Source: Chloroflexota bacterium | Lineage (GTDB): Bacteria > Chloroflexota > Anaerolineae > Aggregatilineales > UBA3940 | Assembly: GCA_011051745.1 (NCBI GenBank) | Contig: DRKO01000473.1 | Span: forward strand, 1-9,155 | Length of the DNA: 9,155 bases | Reading direction: 5' to 3' | Part shown: piece by piece, positions 1 through 6,473 of the stretch | Layout of the letters: the number at the start of each line of letters is the position of its first letter | Position numbering within the stretch: the stretch's first letter is position 1 | The notes under the pieces: generated by a model | What the model was told of the DNA's origin: nothing | Databases searched by the model: none | What the model saw: only the letters and a program-made list of their open reading frames with translations | Program-made: the position numbers and the translations under genes

Positions 1-13
1 CGGTGCAGGCCCG

Positions 14-637
14 CTAGCGGAAACGTCCGGTTGCCATCAGGGGACGGTGACAGCGTACACAGTGGCGGGCGTGGTAGTCGTTGAGGGCGTGGCAGTGGGC
101 ACAGACGCGGCTCTGGACGAATGGCGTGGACATCTGCGCGTTGAGCATCTCCCCGATCAGGCGGCAGGAGGAAGGGGGCGTGCCCAGCGTGACCAGAGTC
201 GCGCCAGCGAGGACAAAGACGGCCCAGTAATGGGGTTCCGGTTCTTCTCGCCGGACGCGTTCTACCCTCAGTGCACCGAGGTCAACCTGAGGGGCAAGGG
301 TAGCGCCAATGAGCACACAGGTAGGGCTGCCGCCCATCACCGACGCCGTCGCGATGTCGGCGGTGATCGTGGGCGCGACGATCAGCAGGCCGGGAATCTC
401 GTGGCCCGGACCCCGATCACGAAAAGAGAGGCTCTCTCCCTTCAGGTACGGCTGCCACTCCGCGCCGGGGGCAAGGTATTTACCTGCTTCCAGCGCGTCG
501 TACAGCAGGGCTTTAAGGTCTGCCAGCCGATTCACGAGTCGTGCCTGCTCTTCCTCCTCGCTCTGTTCGAGGCGAGGAAATTGTTTTCCCAAGAGACGGG
601 AGCGGTTTTTCTTCCGGGAACCGGGCCGATCATTCAT
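14..637 (-). CDS. Unknown protein with a C-terminal four-cysteine zinc ribbon
   Basis: This 207-residue protein is not one I recognise. The N-terminus (about 1-35) is charged and polar (RKKNRSR, then EQSEEEEQ), followed by a probable helix around 31-52. The middle (about 80-155) has several hydrophobic stretches, such as IPGLLIVAPTITADIA and HYWAVFVLAGATLVTLG; these may be buried strands or weak membrane segments. The C-terminus has CAHC at 179-182 and CVRC at 193-196, a CxxC-X10-CxxC spacing typical of a small zinc ribbon. I see no signal peptide, so a cytoplasmic location is likely. I chose the ATG at 637 because AAAGGGA (645-651) sits 7 bases upstream. A GTG at 655 would add six residues but lies next to that ribosome-binding site. 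It is transcribed divergently from the nicotinate phosphoribosyltransferase gene and ends 13 bases from the left edge. It is confidently a gene; its function is unknown. Confidence 0.75.
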   Translation of the reverse strand: MNDRPGSRKKNRSRLLGKQFPRLEQSEEEEQARLVNRLADLKALLYDALEAGKYLAPGAEWQPYLKGESLSFRDRGPGHEIPGLLIVAPTITADIATASVMGGSPTCVLIGATLAPQVDLGALRVERVRREEPEPHYWAVFVLAGATLVTLGTPPSSCRLIGEMLNAQMSTPFVQSRVCAHCHALNDYHARHCVRCHRPLMATGRFR

Positions 638-644
638 GCTGGAG

Positions 645-651
645 TCCCTTT
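645..651 (-). promoter_or_regulatory. Ribosome-binding site of the zinc-ribbon gene
   Basis: Read on the minus strand this is AAAGGGA, 7 bases before the ATG at 637. It decides the start in favour of 637 over the GTG at 655-653, which has no comparable site. Confidence 0.6.
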
Positions 652-740
652 GCACGCCGGGAGGGCCAGTAGCTACCGGCAGACGTTCCGTGCGGCTCGT
701 GGGGCCGGAGGTTCGCGCCGGGGGTGCGTTGAGCAGGTCT

Positions 741-757
741 CTGAGCGTTTCGCTCAG
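741..757. promoter_or_regulatory. 17-base perfect palindrome in the divergent promoter region, possible operator
   Basis: CTGAGCG (741-747), TTT (748-750) and CGCTCAG (751-757) form a perfect 7-base inverted repeat with a 3-base centre. It overlaps the end of the candidate minus-strand -10 box and the expected start point of the zinc-ribbon transcript. It also lies about 100 bases upstream of the nicotinate phosphoribosyltransferase start. Size and symmetry fit a dimeric repressor site, but in RNA it would also make a short hairpin. No T-run follows it on either strand, so an intrinsic terminator is unlikely. I do not recognise it as the site of a particular regulator. Confidence 0.4.
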
Positions 758-783
758 TATAGATCAAATTTCCCCAAGTTCAA
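756..783 (-). promoter_or_regulatory. Candidate sigma-70-type promoter for the zinc-ribbon gene
   Basis: On the minus strand, TTGAAC (783-778; four of six matches to TTGACA) is followed after 16 bases by TATACT (761-756; five of six matches to TATAAT). This puts the transcript start near 749-750 and gives a leader of about 110 bases before the ATG at 637. The local sequence (756-785) is clearly richer in A+T than its surroundings. A plus-strand -10-like TATAGA (758-763) overlaps it but has no well-spaced -35, so I cannot place the promoter of the divergent gene with confidence. Confidence 0.45.
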
Positions 784-840
784 ATGTGGCTCCGCCGGGG
801 CCTTTGTCCTGAGGATGTGAAGCGGCTGCGTGGGCCCGCC

Positions 841-846
841 AAGGAG
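841..846 (+). promoter_or_regulatory. Ribosome-binding site of the nicotinate phosphoribosyltransferase gene
   Basis: AAGGAG at 841-846 stands 8 bases before the ATG at 855, an ideal distance. An in-frame GTG at 846 overlaps the last G of this site and so cannot be served by it. The start is therefore set at 855. Confidence 0.75.
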
Positions 847-854
847 TGGACAGG

Positions 855-2240
855 ATGAGCATATTCAACGGCAAGCGACTGACCAACGTCACCTTTAAGC
901 TTGATATCGAGCGGATGCGGCGCGGCTGGTACTCCGACAAGTATTTTGAAAACGTGGGCAACATGCTGGCGACCCTCAGCAAGCAGGGCTATACCTTCCA
1001 GTCGTCAAGCCCGCGCGGACTCGACGGACGCTTCAAGGGGCTTCCGGTCGGCGATATGCAGGTTGAGATGCAGTGGTTCACGCGCCGCAAGCCCGCCGCG
1101 CTGGTGGCCGGCGTGGATAAAGCGCTTTCGATGCTTTACCACTGCACCGGCTACTTCGACGAGAACGGCGAGTTTGTGGAGACGTGGGATCAGCTAGAGG
1201 TCGAGGCGGTGCAGGACGGCGTGTTTGTGCGCTATGAGGGCGACCCGCTCAACGTCCAGCCGGTGCTCAAAGTGCGGGGCGTGTACCGTCACTTTGCCAT
1301 GCTGGAAACGCCGACGCTGGGGATTCTCTCGCGCGCCAGCCGCATCGCGACAAACGTCTACAACACGCTTGTGGCGGCCAGAGGCAAGCCGGTGCTGTTT
1401 TTCCCGGCCCGCTTCGACGTTCACGAGGTGCAGGCGGCTGATGGATACGCCTACGATATCGCCGTGCAGCGGTACAATATGGACTATGACCGCCACCTGA
1501 GAAGCTTCGTCAGCACCGATGCGCAGGGGGACTGGTGGGGCGGGCCGGGCGGCGGGACGGTTCCCCACGCGGTGATCGCCTGCTTTTTTGCCAACACCAC
1601 CGAGGCGATGCTATGCTTCGCGGCCACGCAACCGCCCCACGTGCCCCGCATCGCCCTTGTGGACTTCAACAACGACTGTGTGGGAACCTCGCTGGCGGTA
1701 GCAAAGGCGATGTTCGAACGCTACCGCGATCTGAAGGCGGCAGGGCAGGATCAGGAGGCCGAGAAATTCCGCCTCTTTGGCGTGCGGCTGGACACCAGCA
1801 GCGACGTTCGGGATGTCGCGCTGGAGCCGATGGGCGATCCGACGCTTGATCTGGGGGTCAATCCGCGTCTGGTGGTGGCCGTTCGCAAGGCGCTTGATCG
1901 GGCCTGGGAGAGCTGGGACCTGCCGGCTGCGTGGCAGGAGGAGGCACGCAACTACTGCCGGGGGATTCGGATCGTCGTCAGCGGGGGGTTCAACCCGGAA
2001 AAGATCGCCCGCTTTGAGCGGCTGGGCGTTCCGGCGGATATTTACGGCGTCGGCTCCAGCCTGATGGCGAACGACTCAAAGACGAACACGGACTTCACGG
2101 CGGACGTGGTGCGCATCAAAGTCGGGGATGAGTGGGTTGACATGGCGAAGGTGGGACGCCGGGCCTGCGATAACCCCGATCTGGAGCCTGTCCCAGTAGA
2201 CTATGCCACCCGGAAGGATTGCTGCGCCGATCTGGAGTGA
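855..2240 (+). CDS. pncB: Nicotinate phosphoribosyltransferase
   Basis: This 461-residue protein should join nicotinate to phosphoribosyl pyrophosphate with ATP hydrolysis, giving nicotinate mononucleotide, the entry step of NAD salvage in the cytoplasm. Recognisable family features are ETPTLGILSR (151-160), a glycine-rich segment ending GTVPHA (234-239) that corresponds to the conserved GT-x-x-H region with the catalytic histidine, VDFNND (269-274), RLDTSSD (311-317), and VSGGFNPEKI with GVGSSL (375-403), the phosphate-binding part of the barrel. Length fits the family. The start is the ATG after AAGGAG, not the GTG three codons earlier. It stands alone on this strand: a divergent unknown gene lies upstream and the end of the alaS operon is 7 bases downstream. 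The tail ends in paired cysteines (KDCCADLE). A nicotinamide-specific relative cannot be excluded from sequence alone, but nicotinate is much more likely. Confidence 0.9.
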   Translation: MSIFNGKRLTNVTFKLDIERMRRGWYSDKYFENVGNMLATLSKQGYTFQSSSPRGLDGRFKGLPVGDMQVEMQWFTRRKPAALVAGVDKALSMLYHCTGYFDENGEFVETWDQLEVEAVQDGVFVRYEGDPLNVQPVLKVRGVYRHFAMLETPTLGILSRASRIATNVYNTLVAARGKPVLFFPARFDVHEVQAADGYAYDIAVQRYNMDYDRHLRSFVSTDAQGDWWGGPGGGTVPHAVIACFFANTTEAMLCFAATQPPHVPRIALVDFNNDCVGTSLAVAKAMFERYRDLKAAGQDQEAEKFRLFGVRLDTSSDVRDVALEPMGDPTLDLGVNPRLVVAVRKALDRAWESWDLPAAWQEEARNYCRGIRIVVSGGFNPEKIARFERLGVPADIYGVGSSLMANDSKTNTDFTADVVRIKVGDEWVDMAKVGRRACDNPDLEPVPVDYATRKDCCADLE

Positions 2241-2247
2241 GCCGCTC

Positions 2248-3216
2248 TCACCGTAATTGCTCGATGAGCGAGCGCTGGCCCGCGCGCCAGAGGTAGAGGT
2301 ATACGGGCGGGTCGAGGCGACGCCCGTCTGCATCGAACGCCAGCGAGTCAACCGGCGTGCCGCTGAGCGGAATCCCCTCGCGGGCGGCGGCCTCGCGGAT
2401 CGCCACCCACGTGGCCTGATAGGCCGTGATCGAGAGCAGGCCGGGTGGAGCGCCGAGGCTGCCTTCCTCGTATCCGGCGATGAAGGCCTCGAGCTGTTCG
2501 GGGGGCCAGCCGCTATCCTCTGCCTCTGCCGCTCCGCTGACGAAGTAGACCCCTTCCGCTTCTCCCTCCGTGAGGGCGTAAAACTGGCCCAGCCCCCACA
2601 CCGGCCCGCCGATCAGCGTCTCTGCCCTGCCCTGTGCGTGGAGGGCGCGGAGCGCTTCCACGCTGGCGAGGACATCTTCCGGAGCGTCTATCAGGGTGAG
2701 AGCCGTCAACCCTTCGCGGGTTGCCCATGCCCCGGCGGCGGCTTCTAACTGCGCGGACGAGGGCGAGAGATTGTAAAGGCCGGGCGCGTGCCGGAACTCC
2801 GCCGGACTGAAAGTGACGAGGGGTAACCCTGCCTCTTCATAGACGGGCAAGGCGGCCTGCGTGGTCTCATCGCGCCAGTGACCCAGCACGATCACCACGT
2901 CAGGGTCCACCGAGAGCCTGCGGGCCTGCTCGATGGCCTGAAGAGGATCGCCGCCATCGTCGTAGGCCACGATCTCGATGCCCAGCCCCCGGGATTCGGG
3001 GCGAGCGGCCCACTCACGGACTGCGAGCCGCGCGGCGGGGATCACGTCATAGCCGATCTCCCGATAGCGACCCTCAAACGGCGCGACCAGCCCGATCTTT
3101 ACCACGTGGGGCGGCGTTTGCAGGCAGCCGGTGAGCAGGATAAGGATCAACATCACCAGCACCCCGCGCGGGGCAGGGGGGCGCTGGCGGGGGCGACGCC
3201 GCTTACTGGCAGGCAT
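2248..3216 (-). CDS. Substrate-binding-protein-like lipoprotein (LivJ/Peripla_BP_6 type)
   Basis: This 322-residue lipoprotein has a basic N-terminus (SKRRRPRQRPP), a hydrophobic segment (about 19-29) and the lipobox LLTGC, so Cys31 is the likely lipidated residue after signal peptidase II cleavage. The mature part starts KIGLVAPFEGRYREIG, the usual opening of type I periplasmic binding proteins of the branched-chain amino acid class. It continues with VVIVLGHWRDETTQAALP (about 107-124), LPLVTFSP (131-138) and AYQATWVAIREAA (about 265-277), all in family order. No permease or ATPase genes are adjacent, so the ligand and any transport role are unknown. The ATG at 3216 is chosen because GAGGAG (3227-3232) precedes it by 10 bases; an earlier in-frame ATG at 3252 has no such site. 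The gene overlaps the end of mltG by 14 bases, implying coupled translation, and converges on pncB. Confidence 0.85.
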   Translation of the reverse strand: MPASKRRRPRQRPPAPRGVLVMLILILLTGCLQTPPHVVKIGLVAPFEGRYREIGYDVIPAARLAVREWAARPESRGLGIEIVAYDDGGDPLQAIEQARRLSVDPDVVIVLGHWRDETTQAALPVYEEAGLPLVTFSPAEFRHAPGLYNLSPSSAQLEAAAGAWATREGLTALTLIDAPEDVLASVEALRALHAQGRAETLIGGPVWGLGQFYALTEGEAEGVYFVSGAAEAEDSGWPPEQLEAFIAGYEEGSLGAPPGLLSITAYQATWVAIREAAAREGIPLSGTPVDSLAFDADGRRLDPPVYLYLWRAGQRSLIEQLR

Positions 3217-4411
3217 TGCCGACGTGCTCCTCGAACGTCTCGGAAAAGACATGCCGCCCGCTGCCGTCGCAGGTGGCCCTGAAATAGTAGTAAGGGGTTT
3301 CGGCGGGGTAGATCACCGCCATGATGGAGTCCAGACCGGGATTTGCGATGGGACCGGGCGGCAGGCCGGGATACAGATAGGTGTTGTAGGGTGAATTGAC
3401 GGCCCGATAGTCGGCCTGTGTCAGGTTGAGGTTCCACCACTGGCCGGTTTCGGGCTGGTAGCCCATCGCATACTGGACGGTCGGGTCGGCCTCCAGACGC
3501 ATCCCGGCGGCCAGCCGGTTGAGATAAACGCTCGCGATGGTGGGACGTTCGTCCGGGACAACCGCCTCACGCTCCACAATCGAGGCCAGCGTGATCACTT
3601 CGTAGACCGTCAGGCCGTTGTTCAGGGAGTCAAGCCGCATCTGAGGGGTGTATTTTTCGTCGAGGTTACGGAGCATCCGCTCGACCAGATCGGTTGCGGG
3701 GGCGTCTTTCTCAAGGCGGTATGTATCGGGGAAGAGGAAACCTTCCAGCGTGGCCCCTTCCGGTATCTCAGCCGCGATGCTGATCTGAGGGGAGACGATC
3801 ACGCCCGCGCCGGTGGCCTGAAGGAACTCCGCCCCGCTGAATGGAATCTCAGGCTGCTGATCGATCCAGTCGGCGATCTGCTCCCGCCGCCAGCCTTCGG
3901 TGATTCGGACGGTCACCTCCGGCGGGCTGGCATCGGTGAGGGCCTGAGCGATCTCCGGAATGGTCATACCAGGTGTGAGTTCGTAGCTGCCCGCTTCAAG
4001 CTGCCGGTCTAACCCGTAGTAGCGCAGGTAGTTCTTGAACAGCGTCGCATCGCTGATCAGCCCCAGCGACAGGAGGGCATCGGCGACCTGAGAGGCGTTC
4101 TGACCGGGGAGAATTTCCACCGTTACGGGTGTGGTATCGTCGCTGACCGGCTCGCGGAGCGCGTCCCGGTTGAGGGCCAGATAGGCGCTCAGCCCGGCGG
4201 CCTCGACCGGGCCGAGGGCCGGATTGACCGTTAGCTCGAACTGAACGGCGACCGTATCGCCCTGCCGCTGGAGGTTCCTGAGCGTCAGCGCCCCGGCGAT
4301 GCCCAGAAGGCTGATGATAACGGCCAGTATGAGGAAGCGCACTGCCAGTTGAACCGGACTGAGGCGCTTACGCGATGTGCGCGAGTGTCTCGAGCGGCTT
4401 TCCCGGCTCAT
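3203..4411 (-). CDS. mltG: Endolytic murein transglycosylase MltG (YceG-like)
   Basis: This 402-residue enzyme should cleave nascent glycan strands of peptidoglycan at the outer face of the membrane, releasing them from synthesis. Order of parts: basic cytoplasmic tail (1-17), one membrane segment (about 20-45), a LysM-like region (about 94-155, VTVEILPGQNASQVADAL), then the catalytic YceG domain. The active-site motif LASIVEREA places the catalytic glutamate at Glu280, equivalent to Glu218 of E. coli. It is followed by the conserved MRLEADPTVQYAMG (304-317), NSPYNTYLYPGLPPGPIANPG (within 339-359) and a FRATCDGSGRHVFS segment near the end. The start is the ATG at 4411, 8 bases after AGGAGG; an upstream extension to 4594 would be arginine-rich, out-of-frame ruvX sequence. 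The first 44 bases lie inside the end of ruvX, so translation of the two is probably linked. Confidence 0.93.
   Translation of the reverse strand: MSRESRSRHSRTSRKRLSPVQLAVRFLILAVIISLLGIAGALTLRNLQRQGDTVAVQFELTVNPALGPVEAAGLSAYLALNRDALREPVSDDTTPVTVEILPGQNASQVADALLSLGLISDATLFKNYLRYYGLDRQLEAGSYELTPGMTIPEIAQALTDASPPEVTVRITEGWRREQIADWIDQQPEIPFSGAEFLQATGAGVIVSPQISIAAEIPEGATLEGFLFPDTYRLEKDAPATDLVERMLRNLDEKYTPQMRLDSLNNGLTVYEVITLASIVEREAVVPDERPTIASVYLNRLAAGMRLEADPTVQYAMGYQPETGQWWNLNLTQADYRAVNSPYNTYLYPGLPPGPIANPGLDSIMAVIYPAETPYYYFRATCDGSGRHVFSETFEEHVGNACQ
3227..3232 (-). promoter_or_regulatory. Ribosome-binding site of the lipoprotein gene
   Basis: Minus-strand GAGGAG, located inside the last codons of mltG and 10 bases before the ATG at 3216. 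It supports the shorter 322-residue product, whose signal peptide is of normal length. Confidence 0.6.
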
Positions 4412-4841
4412 GAGTGGCCCCTCCTGAATCCAGATAGTCCTGCAAGATCGCCGCTGCGGCGATGTCATCCAGCGGCTCCCTCCGCTGGCGACGCCCGCGT
4501 CTGCCCCGGCGACGGCGTATCGCCTGCGCGTCCAGCGACGAGTAGCTCTCGTCCCAGAACACGATCGGCTGCTCAACAACCTGCGCCAGTTCACGCGCCC
4601 AGTGGATCACGGCCCTGGCCTGCTCTCCGATCCCTCCCTTCGAATCGGTGGGCAGGCCGATGACGATCTTCACCACCCCGGCTTCCTCGATGATGGCCTG
4701 AAGTTCGGCGAAGTCCTCCTCCGGCGTCCGGCGGGTGAGGATGCGATGCGGCGTGGCGAACAGGCCCAGTGGATCGCTGAGCGCGATCCCGATCCGGGCT
4801 TTGCCATGATCGATCCCCATCAAGCGGCGCGACTCACCCAT
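4368..4841 (-). CDS. ruvX: RuvX/YqgF family RNase H-fold nuclease (putative Holliday junction resolvase)
   Basis: This 157-residue protein belongs to the YqgF/RuvX family, RNase H-like nucleases linked to pre-16S rRNA maturation and proposed as Holliday junction resolvases; which role holds here cannot be read from sequence. The family motifs are in order: MGIDHGKARIGIALSD (8-23, acidic Asp11), VKIVIGLPTDSKGG (57-70), FWDESYSS (95-102, replacing the more usual DER-type motif while keeping Asp-Glu), and PLDDIAAAAILQDYL (123-137, Asp125/126). Between the last two lies an unusually arginine-dense stretch (109-121, ten Arg in thirteen), plausible as a nucleic-acid contact. The ATG at 4841 shares its first base with the stop of the upstream gene (TAATG) and has only a weak ribosome-binding site, so termination-reinitiation is likely. 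A second Met at residue 8 is a less likely start. Confidence 0.92.
   Translation of the reverse strand: MGESRRLMGIDHGKARIGIALSDPLGLFATPHRILTRRTPEEDFAELQAIIEEAGVVKIVIGLPTDSKGGIGEQARAVIHWARELAQVVEQPIVFWDESYSSLDAQAIRRRRGRRGRRQRREPLDDIAAAAILQDYLDSGGATHEPGKPLETLAHIA
4420..4425 (-). promoter_or_regulatory. Ribosome-binding site of mltG inside ruvX
   Basis: Minus-strand AGGAGG, a full consensus site, 8 bases before the ATG at 4411. It lies within ruvX coding sequence and fixes the mltG start. Confidence 0.75.
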
Positions 4842-6379
4842 TACGAACCGCCAGCCTCTACCTCAATGCGCAGAGGGAGCAGGGGAGCCAGAGGCCAGAA
4901 AGGCGGCCATACCTCGATGGAGGGGGGCGCTTCGAGCGCGTAGGCGTTTTCAAGCCGCGTGATCGCCTGACGGATACCCCGCCCGCGCACAAGCCGACGC
5001 ACCTCGTCCGGGTCAATCGTGGCCGAGACATCGCCCGCCCCCTGCATGATGAATTGTACCCGGTACCGATCGTCAACTTCGACTACTTCCCCCCGCCGAA
5101 AAACCAACGATCCCGCTCTGATCTGATACCCCGGCCCGATCCGCTCCACGATCTGCTCGTAAACCACCTGCCGCGCCAGCCGTTCATCAATCGCCACACC
5201 CTGAACGGTAGCCCGCATCGTGAGGCTGGCTTCGTCGGCAACCTGCCCCACGAACCCCAGGTAGGTTTCCGATTCGATCAGGACGATAGAGAGCGACTCA
5301 AGGGGGATGAACTCGGCATCCTGCAGGGCAATGAACGGATCGGTCTGCATCTCGGCGAAGGCTCGCTGCTGAAGCTGCTGGAGAACAATCGCCCGCAGCC
5401 GCTCGTGATCCTCGGCTGAGACGGAGCGCACCTCGACCGTATCTCCGCCGCGTGTGGGTTCCGGGTTGGTGACGGCCACGCGGGAGGCGAGTGGCCCTTC
5501 CACCTGATTGATGCGATTGCCGGGCAGGTTGCCTTCAAAGCCCGGCTCGAGGGCCTCGATGGGGACTTCAACTGTCTCCCCCACCTGACCCGGCAGGGTC
5601 GCGTCGGCGAGAGTCACAAAGCGAACCGGACGGGATGCGCTCGTTCGGATGACCGTTCCGGCGGGGATGGTGACCTGATCGGGGATCAGGTTGGTGAAGA
5701 GGGCCGTCCCCTGCGCCTTCTCCGAGGGTTGCTGGGTTGTGCCGGTGGTGTCCACTGTGGCGGCGGCCTCGACCGTGACGCCGATCAGGCGGGCCGGAAT
5801 CAGGCTGCGCGTCAGGTCTACCTCGCTCGCCTCCGGATCGGCGGTGATGGTCGTCGTCACGGAAACCTGATTGGCCGCCGGAGTCAGATAGACGGTCGCG
5901 CCCGGCACAATGGCGATGACTCCGAGCAGCAACACGGCCAGAGCGACCCCGAAAATGGCGATGGCGAGAGCCTTCCGGGCTTCCGGCGAGAGGGATGGCG
6001 AAGGGGCCTGCAAGCGGGTTCCGGCCTCGACCAGTTCCACATCAATGGAGCGAGGGCGTCGCCTGCGCTGGATGATCAGCCGGGCACGCTGTGTTTCCCA
6101 GTAGCGTTTCCGGCTGGCTTCAACGGTTCGGAAGCAGGCGATGCCCAGTTCGTGGGCGTGTTCGGTGACGATCGGATCGCGGGTGATGAGGGCAAGCTGA
6201 GCGCGTCGCCGGGTGGCCTCGCGCTGGATGAGAACCAGGTCCAGCTTGCGCTGAAGGATGGGCTGGCGCGGATCATCAGGGAAGACCAGCAACACCCGCC
6301 TGGCGCGAACCCAGCCCAGCTTGTCCCGCACGGAGACGACATCGTCGTCCGGCTCAAGGCGAATGATCTGTTCTTTCAC
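4841..6379 (-). CDS. Single-pass membrane protein with baseplate J/gp47-like external region
   Basis: This 512-residue protein has three parts. Residues 1-100 look like a small alpha/beta domain (RRVLLVFPDD, LDLVLIQREATRRRAQLALITRDP, AHELGIACF), predicted cytoplasmic because a basic cluster (RRRRPR, 105-110) precedes the single membrane segment at about 136-158. Residues 160-512 lie outside the membrane. They contain repeated beta-rich sections with threonine-rich stretches and the motif IEALEPGFEGNLPGNRIN (about 274-291), which resembles the G-x-x-GN signature of baseplate J/gp47-type proteins. The C-terminus is proline- and tryptophan-rich (EVWPPFWPLAPLLPLRIEV). Proteins of this build are known from Chloroflexota genomes as 'baseplate J/gp47 family' without an assigned role. 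The start is a GTG; an in-frame TGA at 6397-6395 rules out any longer form, and the ribosome-binding site is weak. It sits between alaS and ruvX and overlaps ruvX by one base. Nothing around it is phage-like. Confidence 0.85.
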   Translation of the reverse strand: MKEQIIRLEPDDDVVSVRDKLGWVRARRVLLVFPDDPRQPILQRKLDLVLIQREATRRRAQLALITRDPIVTEHAHELGIACFRTVEASRKRYWETQRARLIIQRRRRPRSIDVELVEAGTRLQAPSPSLSPEARKALAIAIFGVALAVLLLGVIAIVPGATVYLTPAANQVSVTTTITADPEASEVDLTRSLIPARLIGVTVEAAATVDTTGTTQQPSEKAQGTALFTNLIPDQVTIPAGTVIRTSASRPVRFVTLADATLPGQVGETVEVPIEALEPGFEGNLPGNRINQVEGPLASRVAVTNPEPTRGGDTVEVRSVSAEDHERLRAIVLQQLQQRAFAEMQTDPFIALQDAEFIPLESLSIVLIESETYLGFVGQVADEASLTMRATVQGVAIDERLARQVVYEQIVERIGPGYQIRAGSLVFRRGEVVEVDDRYRVQFIMQGAGDVSATIDPDEVRRLVRGRGIRQAITRLENAYALEAPPSIEVWPPFWPLAPLLPLRIEVEAGGS

Positions 6380-6383
6380 GGCT

Positions 6384-6414
6384 GCCTGTCCGCTTCAGGC
6401 ACAGGCCGACAGGC
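6384..6414 (-). promoter_or_regulatory. Alternative pairing segment that could mask the start region of the membrane-protein gene
   Basis: On the minus strand, GCCTGTC (6414-6408) is the exact complement of GACAGGC (6390-6384), which lies just upstream of the GTG at 6379 and contains the only purine-rich, Shine-Dalgarno-like sequence there. The same bases 6413-6408 are also part of the longer hairpin 6403-6447, so the two pairings exclude each other. A third short pairing, GCCTG (6400-6396) with CAGGC (6388-6384), competes as well. This is the layout of a translational switch, but it may be accidental in a GC-rich sequence. Confidence 0.35.
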
Positions 6415-6447
6415 CCACGTCGGGATGCGACGCCACCCTGTCGGCCT
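6403..6447 (-). promoter_or_regulatory. Strong imperfect hairpin between alaS and the membrane-protein gene
   Basis: Bases 6403-6413 (AGGCCGACAGG) and 6437-6447 (CCTGTCGGCCT) are perfectly complementary over 11 bases. Inside them a 4-by-4 internal loop leads to a second 5-base stem, 6418-6422 (CGTCG) with 6428-6432 (CGACG), closing a 5-base loop. The result is one 45-base rod with 16 pairs. It begins 26 bases after the alaS stop and ends 23 bases before the GTG of the next gene. There is no following T-run on the minus strand, so it is not a standard intrinsic terminator. An mRNA-processing or stabilising element, or part of a leader switch, is more plausible. Confidence 0.5.
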
Positions 6448-6473
6448 CTATGCGCTGGTGATCCAACCCTTCC

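Noticed and set aside
26..120. Two CxxCH sequences read as c-type haem sites
   Set aside because: The protein has no signal peptide, and the CxxC-X10-CxxC spacing fits a zinc ribbon far better than haem attachment.
665..680. GCC-A-GTAGCTAC-C-GGC near-palindrome in the leader of the zinc-ribbon gene
   Set aside because: It is short and imperfect with no loop; there is nothing to separate it from chance.
47..820. Long plus-strand open frame of 257 codons opposite the zinc-ribbon gene
   Set aside because: It is antisense to a gene with a good ribosome-binding site and a recognisable metal motif, its translation is arginine- and glycine-rich with no motif, and long open antisense frames are expected at this G+C content.
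2237..2251. GTGAG-CCGCT-CTCAC hairpin spanning both convergent stop codons as a bidirectional terminator
   Set aside because: The stem has only five pairs and no T-run follows on either strand, so it cannot be supported as an intrinsic terminator.
4412..4594. Extended N-terminus of MltG starting at 4594
   Set aside because: The extra 61 residues are a compositional by-product of ruvX in another frame, and the consensus AGGAGG at 4420-4425 marks the start at 4411.
4841..6379. Prophage or contractile injection system suggested by the baseplate J-like protein
   Set aside because: The protein has a membrane anchor and a cytoplasmic domain, and all its neighbours are chromosomal housekeeping genes in a conserved order; no other tail or capsid gene is present.
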